64,000 nt of DNA from Thermoleptolyngbya sichuanensis A183 (GTDB taxonomy: Bacteria > Cyanobacteriota > Cyanobacteriia > Elainellales > Elainellaceae): assembly GCF_013177315.1 (NCBI RefSeq), contig NZ_CP053661.1, forward strand, positions 248,001 through 312,000, given 5' to 3'. This document shows, one piece after another, positions 18,090 to 26,356 of this stretch. Made by a program: the position numbers and the translations under genes. Under the pieces are notes generated by a model, which was not told the origin of the DNA, did not search any database, and saw only the letters and a list, made by a program, of their open reading frames with translations. Position 1 is the first letter of the stretch, and each line of letters opens with the position of its first letter.

Positions 18090-18425
18090 ATGCTGATCAA
18101 ACTCTCATACTTTTTGCAAAGCGTGCTACTGACGGGCGCACTGATGACCACGGCGATCGCCCCGCCCAGCCCAAGCCTGACAACCGCAATTCAGATTGCT
18201 CAAGATTGCGTGGCATTCGGTGGTACTTATCATACTTTGGCTGCGGGGCACTGGATTTGTTTGTATCCGACTCCCGATCAGACCGGAGCGCTGGGACTGT
18301 ATTGCAATGTCGTGCAGACGTGCGATCGCCTGATGGAGACTCGCCGCCCAGACCACACCGCCAGCCCGTTGTGGGAACCTATGGTTCCAACTGAACGCAT
18401 TGATGACGGAACGATGACGGAATAA
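18090..18425 (+). CDS. Small secreted protein of unknown function
   Basis: The 111-residue product starts with a signal peptide (LSYFLQSVLLTGALMTTAIA). The mature part has four cysteines (DCVAFG, WICLYP, YCNVVQTCDR) that could form disulfides. ATG 18090 has an AAAGGAAG site upstream. The last codons lie in a 12-base repeat (GATGACGGAACG, three units near 18398-18437), which makes the 3' end unstable in sequence. I recognise no family. Confidence 0.6.
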   Translation: MLIKLSYFLQSVLLTGALMTTAIAPPSPSLTTAIQIAQDCVAFGGTYHTLAAGHWICLYPTPDQTGALGLYCNVVQTCDRLMETRRPDHTASPLWEPMVPTERIDDGTMTE

Positions 18426-18437
18426 TGACGGAACGAT
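18398..18437. repeat. Short tandem repeat at a gene end
   Basis: Three imperfect 12-15-base units of ATGACGGAACG overlap the stop codon of the small secreted protein gene. Confidence 0.65.
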
Positions 18438-18556
18438 TTCACGATTCATTTTGCCATTCGCTTATCCAACCTGCTGTAGCGAGTGAGAGGCGCTCTGCGG
18501 AGTCGCCACCCCTCGGCTCGTTACAACACACCCCTACAAACCTTGAGGATACTTCC

Positions 18557-19675
18557 ATGACGACGCTACAACCAATTGAGCAATCCCGATGCGACTCGCC
18601 CGAACTCGACCTGCCCCGATTCGACCCAGCTAAAGCCGAAGCTTTTGCCGAAACCCTGGTGGGCACGCTGAACAGCGGCGCACTGGCGCTGATGATTTCC
18701 ATCGGACATCGGACTGAACTGTTTGACACTCTGGCAGAACTGCCGCCCGCCACCAGCCAGCAAATTGCTGATGCAGCGGGGCTGAACGAGCGCTATGTGC
18801 GGGAGTGGCTGGGCGCAATGGTGACGGGTCGCGTGGTGGACTATGACTCGGTTACTCAGACCTATAGCCTACCTGCGGAACACGCTGCATTTCTGACGCG
18901 GGCCGCCGGATCAGACAATATTGCCGTTTTCGCGCAATATATTCCCCTGCTGGGCGCTGTTGAGGATGCGGTGCTGGAATGCTTCTATAAAGGCGGCGGC
19001 GTTCCCTATTCTGCTTACAAGCGCTTTCATGCCGTCATGGCCGAAGACAGCGCACAGAGCGTAGTGTCGGCGCTGTTTGACCATGTGCTGCCGCTGGTGC
19101 CAGGGCTGATGGAGGATCTGGAGCGCGGCATCGACGTGCTGGATGTGGGCTGTGGCAGCGGTCGCGCTCTGATCCGCATGGCGCAGGCATATCCCAATAG
19201 CCGCTTTACTGGATATGACTTTTCTCCGGAGGCGATCGCCATTGCGAATGCAGCCGCACAGCGATATCTCCTGTCAAACATCCAGTTTCAAGTACAGGAT
19301 GCGGCACAGATCGATGAGAGCGATCGCTACGATCTGATTACCACCTTTGATGCAATTCATGATCAGGCGCACCCCGACCGGGTTCTCCACAATATTCACC
19401 GTGCGCTTCGTTCGACGGGCACGTACCTGATGCAGGATATTCACGCCGCTACGGACGTGGGTGGGAATCTAGAGCATCCAGTGGGAATACTGCTGTATAC
19501 CATCTCTTGCCTACACTGCATGTCCGTTTCTCTTGCCTATGGCGGCATAGGTTTGGGCGCAATGTGGGGACAGGATCAGGCCCTGCAAATGCTGGCAGAG
19601 GCCGGATTTGAAACGGTGGAAATCAAGCGACTGGCGCACGACTTCCAGAACGACTACTACATCGTTCGCAAGTAG
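18557..19675 (+). CDS. SAM-dependent methyltransferase with winged-helix N-terminal domain
   Basis: The N-terminal part (about residues 20-100) is a dimerisation/winged-helix region like that in transcription-factor-like methyltransferases: GHRTELFDTLAELPPATSQQ, IADAAGLNERYVREWLGAMV. The class I Rossmann core follows with motif I VLDVGCGSGRALIRMA, FTGYDFSPEAI and a post-motif segment YDLITTFDAIHDQAHPDRVL. ATG 18557 has TGAGG upstream, while the longer frame overlaps the previous gene and is unlikely. The similarity is to plant/animal-like METTL-type and O-methyltransferase-like proteins; the substrate is unknown. Confidence 0.88.
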   Translation: MTTLQPIEQSRCDSPELDLPRFDPAKAEAFAETLVGTLNSGALALMISIGHRTELFDTLAELPPATSQQIADAAGLNERYVREWLGAMVTGRVVDYDSVTQTYSLPAEHAAFLTRAAGSDNIAVFAQYIPLLGAVEDAVLECFYKGGGVPYSAYKRFHAVMAEDSAQSVVSALFDHVLPLVPGLMEDLERGIDVLDVGCGSGRALIRMAQAYPNSRFTGYDFSPEAIAIANAAAQRYLLSNIQFQVQDAAQIDESDRYDLITTFDAIHDQAHPDRVLHNIHRALRSTGTYLMQDIHAATDVGGNLEHPVGILLYTISCLHCMSVSLAYGGIGLGAMWGQDQALQMLAEAGFETVEIKRLAHDFQNDYYIVRK

Positions 19676-19959
19676 GTTCCTAGTTTGCAAGTAAGTTCCT
19701 AATTCCTCACTCTTATGTGTACCCTTTGCTCGATGGCGGCACGGTTTCAGCGTGCTGATGGAGAGGCTTTGTCTCGGTTCAACGTGGCTCAGTTTTCAGC
19801 AGCATTGCACCCTTCGCAAAACGGACGCAGTGCTGCTGAAGCCCTCCCTAAACCAGAAGCCTCCTCCAAACGCGCAAGCACGCGATTCTCCCAGCCAATT
19901 TACGCATCTAAAACCATCCTGCTCTCGCCCTTGAAAGCCCAATCTGGAGATAGTCAACC

Positions 19960-20244
19960 ATGAAACTTTACCTGCTAAATGTCCAGTCCTACGAACATCT
20001 GCTGAACGCAACCAGGACTGCCAAACGGCAAACAAACGCGCACCGCTGGCTGAAGACCGTTGGGCGGGCGATCGCCCAGACCTTTTCCCACAGCCATGAT
20101 CCCAAGATATGTAAGATCTGTACCGTTGAGACACGCGCTGGGCAAACAATCTGGCAAGTTTACGATCCAATCACCAACCACAGAATCCGGTTCGATATCG
20201 AAGCCGAGGTGCGAATTTGGTTGGATCAGCGCTTCCGGACTTAG
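19960..20244 (+). CDS. Small conserved cyanobacterial protein of unknown function
   Basis: The 94-residue product ends with the pattern WQVYDPITNHRIRFDIEAEV-RIWLDQRF, which I recall from short cyanobacterial proteins of unknown role. ATG 19960 has a GGAGA site 9 bases upstream, supporting a real start. No signal or membrane segment is visible. The preceding 280 bases hold only a doubtful frame (19715-19963). Confidence 0.65.
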   Translation: MKLYLLNVQSYEHLLNATRTAKRQTNAHRWLKTVGRAIAQTFSHSHDPKICKICTVETRAGQTIWQVYDPITNHRIRFDIEAEVRIWLDQRFRT

Positions 20245-20593
20245 CCCCTGCACGAGATGGTGTTCTTGCAACGTGCGATCGCACTGCCCCCAATCGCGCA
20301 GATTGAAAAATCTCAAGACTAGGACAATGCTCGCAAAGAATTGACTACCATCGATTCTAGCCACTTTAAGAACACCCAAATCTCCACACGGGTTGCGTAG
20401 CTGTCTGCATCGTTCTACATCATTCTGCATCATTATTCCACATCATTAGGACTTACGCAGTTGGACGATTTCTCGTGGGTGCAGCCCACGAGAAATCGTC
20501 CAAAACCCAGACAACTTATCGCAAGTGCGTAAGTCCTGATCATTTTGGATCAAGTCATCTCTTCAGGTCTTTAGAACTTCGGAGGCAAGTTCG
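20245..20593. other. Intergenic region with a hairpin MITE
   Basis: No gene is seen. The region holds CATCGTTCTACATCATTC-type short repeats (20405-20447), then the type D hairpin element (20448-20537), then the leader of the TPR protein gene with a GGAGG site at 20580-20584. Confidence 0.7.
20448..20537. repeat. Hairpin MITE, type D, full copy
   Basis: This 90-base element is bounded by AGGACTTACGCA and TGCGTAAGTCCT. Its interior contains a 19-bp perfect stem (TTGGACGATTTCTCGTGGG with its complement, loop TGCAG). A second 90-base copy in the opposite orientation is at 48036-48125, and a 44-base deletion derivative is at 5556-5599. Confidence 0.92.
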
Positions 20594-22306
20594 ATGAACC
20601 GGATCAAACTCTTTCGCGCCATGCTGTTTGTTGCAACGCTCATTCTTGCACTGAGCTTTCCTGTCCACGGAACGGGTGCAGGAACGGCGATCGCCCATAC
20701 AGAACACCTCATCCAGGAACCAATCGCAATCGCCCCCCCATCCCCCACGGCTCCCCTATTTGACAATTTGGGCAATCACCATCATCCCGTGTCTACCCGC
20801 AATCCCCTGGCACAGCGCTATTTTGACCAGGGACTCATTCTGGCCTACGGATTCAACCATGCCGAGGCGCTGCGATCCTTTCAGCAGGCTGCCGAACTCG
20901 ACCCCACCTGCGCCCTCTGCTACTGGGGCATGGCCTACGTGCTGGGGCCCAATATCAACGCCGCGATGGAAGATAGCGACGTGCCGACGGCCTGGGCGGC
21001 TATTCAAAAAGCCGTGCAACTGGGGGGCAATGCGAGCGATCGCGAACGCGCCTATATCCACGCCCTCGCCACCCGCTATGCGCCAGAACCCGTAGAAGAC
21101 CGCACCGAACTCAACCGGGCCTATGCCAACGCCATGCGCGATGTGGCGCAGCGCTATCCCAATGACCCAGACGCGGGCACGCTGTTTGCCGAAGCGCTGA
21201 TGGACACGACTCCCTGGGACTATTGGGACGAGTCGGGCAATCCCACCGATGCAGGCGCAGAAATTATCGCCACGCTGGAATCGGTGCTGGAGCGGTTCCC
21301 CAACCACGTCGGCGCATTGCACCTCTACATTCACGCAGTGGAGGCGCAGCGGCCAGAACTGGCAGCCGACGTAGCAGATCGCCTGCGGGATTTGAATATC
21401 CAAACCAGCCACCTGCTCCACATGCCTGCTCACATCTACCTGCGGGTGGGGCGCTATCACGATGCGGTGGTGGCCAATCAGCAGGCTACTGCCAACGACC
21501 GGGAATATACCCAGGCGCATCACCCCGACGGCATTTTCCGCATTGCCTACATGCCACACAATCACCATTTCCTCTGGTATGCGGCGATGATGGCTGGTCA
21601 GCGGCGAGAGGCGGTGGAGGCGGCGCGAAACACGGCCCATCTAGTGGAGCGATCGCTCTGGAAAGAACCGGGTTACGGTACGCTGCAACACTACGCCGTG
21701 ATTCCGCTCTATACCTACGTCAAGTTTGGCCTGTGGGATGACATTCTGGCAGAACCCAAGCCAGAGGCGGATCTGGTCTATCCAACGGGCGTGTGGCACT
21801 TTGCACGAGGCATGGCGCTGGCCGCGAAGGGCGAGGGGCAAGCAGCCGCGCAAGAACTGAAAGCACTGAAGGCGATCGCCGCTGACCCAGCCCTGGACGG
21901 GGTGACCATTTGGGACATCAACTCGACGGCAGATTTGCTGAAGATTGGCGTGGAGGTGCTGTCGGGCGAACTGGCCGCCAAGCGGGGCGATGTTTACGGG
22001 GCGATCGCCCATCTAGAAGCGGGCGTGGCGCTACAAGACCAGCTCAACTATGACGAACCCGCGCCCTGGTATTCGCCCGTGCGCCAAAACCTGGGAGCGA
22101 TGCTACTGCAAGCGGGCCGCCCTGCGGAGGCAGAGCAGGTGTTCCGCGATGACCTGGCGATTTATCCCAACAACGGCTGGTCGCTCTATGGCCTGGCGCA
22201 AAGCCTGGAGGCTCAGGGCAAAACAGACGAAGCCCGACAGGCCCGCGCCCAGTTTCGCTCGGCATGGCAACACGCTGATGTGACGCTGACCGCTGCCCGG
22301 TTCTAG
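20594..22306 (+). CDS. Exported tetratricopeptide-repeat protein
   Basis: A signal peptide (LFVATLILALSFPVHGTGAG) is followed by about 530 residues of helical repeats. Clear TPR units include YFDQGLILAYGFNHAEALRS, FQQAAELDPTCALCYWGMAY, and near the C-terminus RPAEAEQVFRDDLAIYPNNG. Histidine-rich conserved segments (LHLYIHAVEA, LLHMPAHIYLRVGRYHDAV, YMPHNHHFLWYAAM) suggest a metal or ligand site and match a widespread but uncharacterised TPR family. ATG 20594 has GGAGG about 8 bases upstream. It probably acts in the periplasm or cell envelope. No partner gene is obvious. Confidence 0.85.
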   Translation: MNRIKLFRAMLFVATLILALSFPVHGTGAGTAIAHTEHLIQEPIAIAPPSPTAPLFDNLGNHHHPVSTRNPLAQRYFDQGLILAYGFNHAEALRSFQQAAELDPTCALCYWGMAYVLGPNINAAMEDSDVPTAWAAIQKAVQLGGNASDRERAYIHALATRYAPEPVEDRTELNRAYANAMRDVAQRYPNDPDAGTLFAEALMDTTPWDYWDESGNPTDAGAEIIATLESVLERFPNHVGALHLYIHAVEAQRPELAADVADRLRDLNIQTSHLLHMPAHIYLRVGRYHDAVVANQQATANDREYTQAHHPDGIFRIAYMPHNHHFLWYAAMMAGQRREAVEAARNTAHLVERSLWKEPGYGTLQHYAVIPLYTYVKFGLWDDILAEPKPEADLVYPTGVWHFARGMALAAKGEGQAAAQELKALKAIAADPALDGVTIWDINSTADLLKIGVEVLSGELAAKRGDVYGAIAHLEAGVALQDQLNYDEPAPWYSPVRQNLGAMLLQAGRPAEAEQVFRDDLAIYPNNGWSLYGLAQSLEAQGKTDEARQARAQFRSAWQHADVTLTAARF

Positions 22307-22481
22307 CTGGATTTGCGATTTTAGATTCGTGATTTTGGATTCGTGATTTTGGATGCCTGGTCAAGCCTCTGCGAGGCTTCTGTCCCTTGCACGCGCAGCG
22401 CCCCTTCAGAAGACTGCCACCTGGAAGCTGCCATCTAGAAACTGCCATCTGGAGGAAGTGCAAGGGCAGCTTTGGGAACCG

Positions 22482-23015
22482 CTAACGGGTTGCGCCGATC
22501 AGGTTGGAGGACTTGATTTCTCTGGCGGGAATGCCCACTACCGTCGCACCGGGGCGAATGTCTTTCGTGACTACGGCATTGGCTCCGATGCGAGCGCGAT
22601 CGCCAATCGTCACCGGCCGGATAATCTTTGCGCCCGCGCCAATATCCACCCCGTTGCCCACCTTCACCCCTGCCACCAGCGTCACTTGCTGCAAAATCAG
22701 GCAGTTTGCACCCACCTCTGCATCGGGATGAATAATCACGCCGTTGGGATGCGTCAGCAGCAGCCCACCACCCAGCTTGCAGGTGAGGTGAATTTCCGAA
22801 GCAGACACCACGCTCCAAAAGCGGTAGTGCAGCACAGCGACCTTGCTGCCCAATAGCCCCAGCAATCCACCGCGTCGCTTCCAGGTTTGATAGCGACGAA
22901 TAGAGCGCAAAAGCTGCCGACCGGGGTCCCACCAGCGTTTTAGCTGCTCTCGACTCCAGTCGGGCTGGGCAATGGTTAACTCTGCATCCCTGAATTCGTT
23001 CCTGAATTCGTCCAT
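22482..23015 (-). CDS. Hexapeptide-repeat acetyltransferase (serine O-acetyltransferase/colanic-acid type)
   Basis: A left-handed beta-helix acyltransferase. The C-terminal half shows hexapeptide repeats: GGGLLLTHPNGVIIHPDAEV, GANCLILQQVTLVAGVKVGN, GVDIGAGAKIIRPVTIGDRA, RIGANAVVTKDIRPGATVVG, with the IPA motif (GIPAREI). The catalytic His is probably the one in LTHPNG or IIHPDAEV. ATG 23015 gives a 177-residue protein of normal size; the frame is open to 23270 but that extension is not acyltransferase-like. It could act on serine, or on a sugar in polysaccharide synthesis. Neighbours do not decide. Confidence 0.82.
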   Translation of the reverse strand: MDEFRNEFRDAELTIAQPDWSREQLKRWWDPGRQLLRSIRRYQTWKRRGGLLGLLGSKVAVLHYRFWSVVSASEIHLTCKLGGGLLLTHPNGVIIHPDAEVGANCLILQQVTLVAGVKVGNGVDIGAGAKIIRPVTIGDRARIGANAVVTKDIRPGATVVGIPAREIKSSNLIGATR

Positions 23016-23774
23016 GAATTGAACGGTTCCCCTTGACGCAACGTTCTGGTAGCGGCTGGCGAGCGATCGCCGATCGAGGGTAGCTCCCCTCAGCATCCGT
23101 TGACGCTCCCTTACAGCGTAGAAACACTGAGACGCAAAGATACTACCACAGTTCAATCGGGGGAACCGTTTTCCCTGCAACTCCTGTGCAACGACCTTTT
23201 CCCAAGAACAGCTGCTATTCCGCCAGTTGTTTGAAGATATCCTGCATTTTAGGAATGCCCTGCGCGTCAAAGCTAATGGAGTTGGTATTGAGTGCAGCCA
23301 TTTGGGGTCGTTTTCCTAGTCTGCTGTGGATTTGGCTGGATGGGGGAAATAGCGGAAGAGAGTTTGCCGATTGGGTGTTGCAGAGCGACCACTAGATTTT
23401 GCGCGTGGTGCGTCGCCCTCAGCAGACTAAAGGTAGAGATGTATCCACGATGTATCAACAATCGGCATCAACAATCGGCAATTGATTCAGTGAGGGCGAT
23501 CACCTGCTCAGAAAGCACAGAGGGCGATCGCCCTTCCATCAGTGCGTCAGTCTTTCCTCATCGGCGGACAGGCACATAGGGTAGACTGTTGCCCTGCTCT
23601 TGTCCCAGTTTTTTTCCTGAGGTTTCTTTGCAAGCCTGGATCTCTATTGCTTGACTTATTGAGAATTTATATCAATAATGAGATAGCAGTTCATGCCTAA
23701 CTCTCGACTGGGCGTGACCTGCCTACCCAGGCACATTGCTCGATTTCACAAGCCCCACGAAGGTTAAACAGCCC
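23016..23774. other. Intergenic region, 759 bases
   Basis: I see no convincing gene. The first part is an open extension of the acetyltransferase frame without good start signals. A HIP1 site lies near 23524. The last 130 bases are AT-richer and contain a possible operator (23656-23678, listed separately) before the zinc-ribbon gene. Confidence 0.6.
23656..23678 (+). promoter_or_regulatory. Candidate operator/promoter of the zinc-ribbon/Crp/ferritin cluster
   Basis: A 7-bp perfect inverted repeat, TTATTGA-N9-TCAATAA, lies about 100 bases before the zinc-ribbon gene in an AT-rich patch. Its spacing is wider than the FNR/CRP consensus, so the regulator is uncertain. Fur-like or Crp-like control would suit the ferritin gene downstream. 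Confidence 0.4.
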
Positions 23775-23969
23775 ATGAGCCAGTGTCTTTGCTGCAATGC
23801 AAGCCTATTGCGCCATTTTCGTAGTTCAGGGATGTATTGGTTTTGTCCCAGTTGCCGACAAGAAATGCCGAGCTTTGCCCCAGCCGTTGAGAATCCTGCC
23901 CAAGGTGCGCGATCGCCCCGCACCATAGGGTGTGAAACAGGTGCAAGCTCATTGAGCAGAGTTCCATAG
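23775..23969 (+). CDS. Small zinc-ribbon protein
   Basis: The 64-residue product has two Cys pairs typical of a zinc ribbon: QCLCCNASLLRHFRSS and YWFCPSCRQEMPSF. I recall short cyanobacterial proteins with this CLCC...WFCxxCxQEMP pattern, of unknown function. ATG 23775 is chosen since the conserved part begins there; a start at 23736 is also in frame. It lies just upstream of a Crp-type regulator and a ferritin gene on the same strand. Confidence 0.72.
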   Translation: MSQCLCCNASLLRHFRSSGMYWFCPSCRQEMPSFAPAVENPAQGARSPRTIGCETGASSLSRVP

Positions 23970-24039
23970 CAGAACCGCTTGAACAGGCAGTTGCCTGCTG
24001 AATCGTTCGACCCCAGCCTGCATATCGTTGACCCCAACC

Positions 24040-24594
24040 ATGCTAAAGCTTAATCCGGCTACCAAGCGCTCATTCAAACGTCGGGAGTCCCTCCCCGCCT
24101 ACCCGCAGCACCTTTGGCTGATAGAAAGCGGTGCGGTGCGAGCCTATACGCTGATGGAAGACGGCACGATTGTCGGTTTGGGATTTTGGGGAGTAGGCGA
24201 TCAGGTTGGACAACATCTGACCTGCATTCAGCCCTATGAGTTGGAGTGTCTGACTGAGGTGCAAGCCAGGGCGATCGCCCTAGATGACTGCGTGGACTTG
24301 TCTCAGACGCTGCTTTCCCATCTTTATCAAGCACAAGAGTTAGTTGGCATTCGCAGTGGACAAGTTCCCCTAAGGCTTCAGCGTCTGCTAGAGTGGCTCT
24401 CAAATCAATTTGGAGAAACACACGAGCAAGGGAAACTAATTAATCTGCGACTGACCCATCAAGACATAGCCGATGCACTGGGCACAACGCGGGTAACGGT
24501 GACTCGCTTACTCAATCAGTTTGAGCGAGAGCGTCGAATTTGCTGGATAGAGCAGTATCTCCTGCTGCCCCAGAGTAGCCATAGCCATACGTAA
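24040..24594 (+). CDS. Crp/Fnr-family transcription regulator
   Basis: The protein has a shortened cyclic-nucleotide-binding-like beta roll (LWLIESGAVRAYTLMEDGTI, GFWGVGDQVGQHL) and a C-terminal winged helix-turn-helix (LTHQDIADALGTTRVTVTRL LNQF). The cAMP-contact residues of true CRP are not evident, so it may bind another ligand or none. ATG 24040 gives 184 residues; TTG 24028 is an alternative. The ferritin gene 61 bases downstream is a likely target or cotranscribed partner, suggesting an iron or redox role (inference). Confidence 0.87.
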   Translation: MLKLNPATKRSFKRRESLPAYPQHLWLIESGAVRAYTLMEDGTIVGLGFWGVGDQVGQHLTCIQPYELECLTEVQARAIALDDCVDLSQTLLSHLYQAQELVGIRSGQVPLRLQRLLEWLSNQFGETHEQGKLINLRLTHQDIADALGTTRVTVTRLLNQFERERRICWIEQYLLLPQSSHSHT

Positions 24595-24655
24595 AGATAA
24601 GCCAGTTGCCTCAAAATAGCCTCGAATCATGATGACTTAGGAGTGTTGAAAAGCA

Positions 24656-25186
24656 GTGCTATCACCAAACATGATCAATCGCTTGAATGAGCAAATCAAC
24701 CTGGAAATGTTTTCTTCTCATCTCTATCTACAGATGAGTTCCTGGTGTGCCTACAGAGCATTGGACGGCTGTGCATCATTTCTCAATCAGCACGCTGATG
24801 AAGAAATGATGCACATGCGTCGCCTCATTACCTATCTTCAAGAAACGGGCGCGTTGGCGATTCTTGGAAGTATGGAAGCCCCTGCTCATGACTTTCAATC
24901 GTTGACTGAGATGTTTGAGAAGATTTATGCTCATGAGCAATTCATCACGAGTAAAATCAACGACTTGGTGCATCTGGCTAATACTGAACCTGACTATCCA
25001 ACGCTACAGTTCTTGCAATGGTATGTTGCGGAGCAACATCAAGAAGAATTTTTATTCAAGAGCATCTTAGATAAGATTCATCTGATTGGTACTGAAGGAC
25101 AGGGATTGTTCTTTATCGATCGAGAAATTGGCGGTTTGGCAGCTGCGGCAACTTCTGCGGCAACTTCAGAGCCTGCGCGTGCATAA
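24656..25186 (+). CDS. ftnA: Ferritin
   Basis: A non-heme bacterial ferritin that stores iron as a 24-subunit shell. Ferroxidase ligands are visible: Glu in INLEMFSSHLYLQM, Glu and His in ADEEMMHMRRLI, and Glu in the third helix EQHQEEFLFKSIL. Start GTG 24656 has AGGAG about 12 bases upstream, and the first residues (LSPNMINRLNEQINLEM) match the family start. The tail is Ala/Thr-rich and slightly longer than usual. It is downstream of the Crp-type regulator. Confidence 0.93.
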   Translation: MLSPNMINRLNEQINLEMFSSHLYLQMSSWCAYRALDGCASFLNQHADEEMMHMRRLITYLQETGALAILGSMEAPAHDFQSLTEMFEKIYAHEQFITSKINDLVHLANTEPDYPTLQFLQWYVAEQHQEEFLFKSILDKIHLIGTEGQGLFFIDREIGGLAAAATSAATSEPARA

Positions 25187-25378
25187 AGACCTGAAAACCT
25201 GGCTGCCTGACACATCTCGCTGACACATCTCTGGGAACTCCTGATTTTCTCTGGGAACTCCTGATTTCTCGTAGGAGACGCTGGCCCAAAAGCCTCTTCG
25301 ACCAAGCCTTCCGGCTCCAGATCAGAGGCTATGGGCTTCGACTCCCAGACGACATATTTTCAGGGCTTTTGGGACTTG

Positions 25379-25504
25379 TAAGTAGATAGACCAGATTAAA
25401 AAAACAGATCCCGAACCCTGTGCCGCCCGCTGCGCGGGCGGCACAGGGTATTTGGGTTTTATATTTGTATTTGGGTTTTATATTTATTAATGTCCACCTA
25501 CTTA
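25379..25504. repeat. Small inverted-repeat element with an internal hairpin (type F)
   Basis: The ends are imperfect inverted repeats (TAAGTAGATAGACC at the left; TAAGTAGGTGGACA on the other strand at the right). The centre (25416-25448) is a perfect 15-bp stem, CCCTGTGCCGCCCGC with its complement around the loop TGC, followed by a repeated TATTTGGGTTTTATATTT. It could double as a terminator between the convergent ferritin gene and the next gene. Confidence 0.7.
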
Positions 25505-25519
25505 TCAGGCAACTAGGCT

Positions 25520-26290
25520 CTAGCGACAGCGCAAGGACTCATAGACCTGCTGCGCCGTCTTTTTCGCATCCTGCCCAATTGCCATCAAGATAATCGAGTG
25601 GTTTTGCCCGTCTAGCTCAATAGTGGCTTCATAGCGAATGGCGGGAACTGGACGAGGCGAGTCTATCAGCAGCGCCCGGCCTGATTCGATGTTAATCACA
25701 GTGGGCACCTCGCAGAGAAATCCGGGCTGGTCACGGCTGGTGGTGGGCTGAAATTCGCCTTGGATTTCGTAGGAAATAGACACACCGGGCAGCGACAGCA
25801 GGCTAAAGTCAGACTCGCCGTTTGTGTGGTTCATTCGAGAGCGGGCGCTGAGGGGGGCACGGGCGATTAGCAGTTCAACCCGCGTGCGATCGCCCGGATG
25901 GGTTTGTGATGCATCTGCTAATCCCATTGGAACGCTGGAAGATCGATTAGAAGACCCATCGGGTGGCACAGAAGGGTCCACGCTTGATGGCACAGTGGGC
26001 TGAACGCTGGATAGCACGTTAGACGATTCAGCAGGCGGCGCATTTGTTACCACGCCCATCTTGACGCTGCCAATGTTGATGCCAAATAGTCCATGCACCT
26101 GTCCGGGAATGCGATAGTCCATGATGCTGCGGGCGATCGCCTCGGCCCGCGCCGGATCAGTCGCATTGCGAATCGCCTTATCGCCCAGCCCCACGATGCC
26201 GCCCAAAATTACCAGCAGCCCGCCCAGGGCGATCGCCCCACCTTCGCGCAGGCTCATCCGGTAGTCCGTTGGAGAAGTGGGTTCGTTCAT
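25520..26290 (-). CDS. Membrane-anchored protein of unknown function
   Basis: The 256-residue product has one N-terminal membrane span (GGAIALGGLLVILGGIVGLG), a Ser/Pro/Val-rich linker (SSVQPTVPSSVDPSVPPDGS) and an extracytoplasmic domain ending in a Cys-containing tail (YESLRCR). I recognise no named domain, although the organisation is common in cyanobacterial envelope proteins. The Ser/Pro-rich part is low complexity. It lies 60 bases after the AMP-forming ligase gene on the same strand, so the two may be cotranscribed. Confidence 0.7.
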   Translation of the reverse strand: MNEPTSPTDYRMSLREGGAIALGGLLVILGGIVGLGDKAIRNATDPARAEAIARSIMDYRIPGQVHGLFGINIGSVKMGVVTNAPPAESSNVLSSVQPTVPSSVDPSVPPDGSSNRSSSVPMGLADASQTHPGDRTRVELLIARAPLSARSRMNHTNGESDFSLLSLPGVSISYEIQGEFQPTTSRDQPGFLCEVPTVINIESGRALLIDSPRPVPAIRYEATIELDGQNHSIILMAIGQDAKKTAQQVYESLRCR

Positions 26291-26356
26291 CGGGGCACAG
26301 GCATCGGATCACGGGCATTTGGGCACGGGCATCGGGGCACGGGCATCGGATCACAG
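26291..26356. repeat. Tandem repeat GGGCACGGGCATCGGATCAC type
   Basis: About three and a half imperfect units of about 20 bases lie between the two minus-strand genes, ending near the ligase stop codon. Confidence 0.75.

Noticed and set aside
19715-19963. 82-codon frame before the small conserved protein gene
   Set aside because: No ribosome site or recognisable domain, and it overlaps another equally poor frame and the better-supported next gene.
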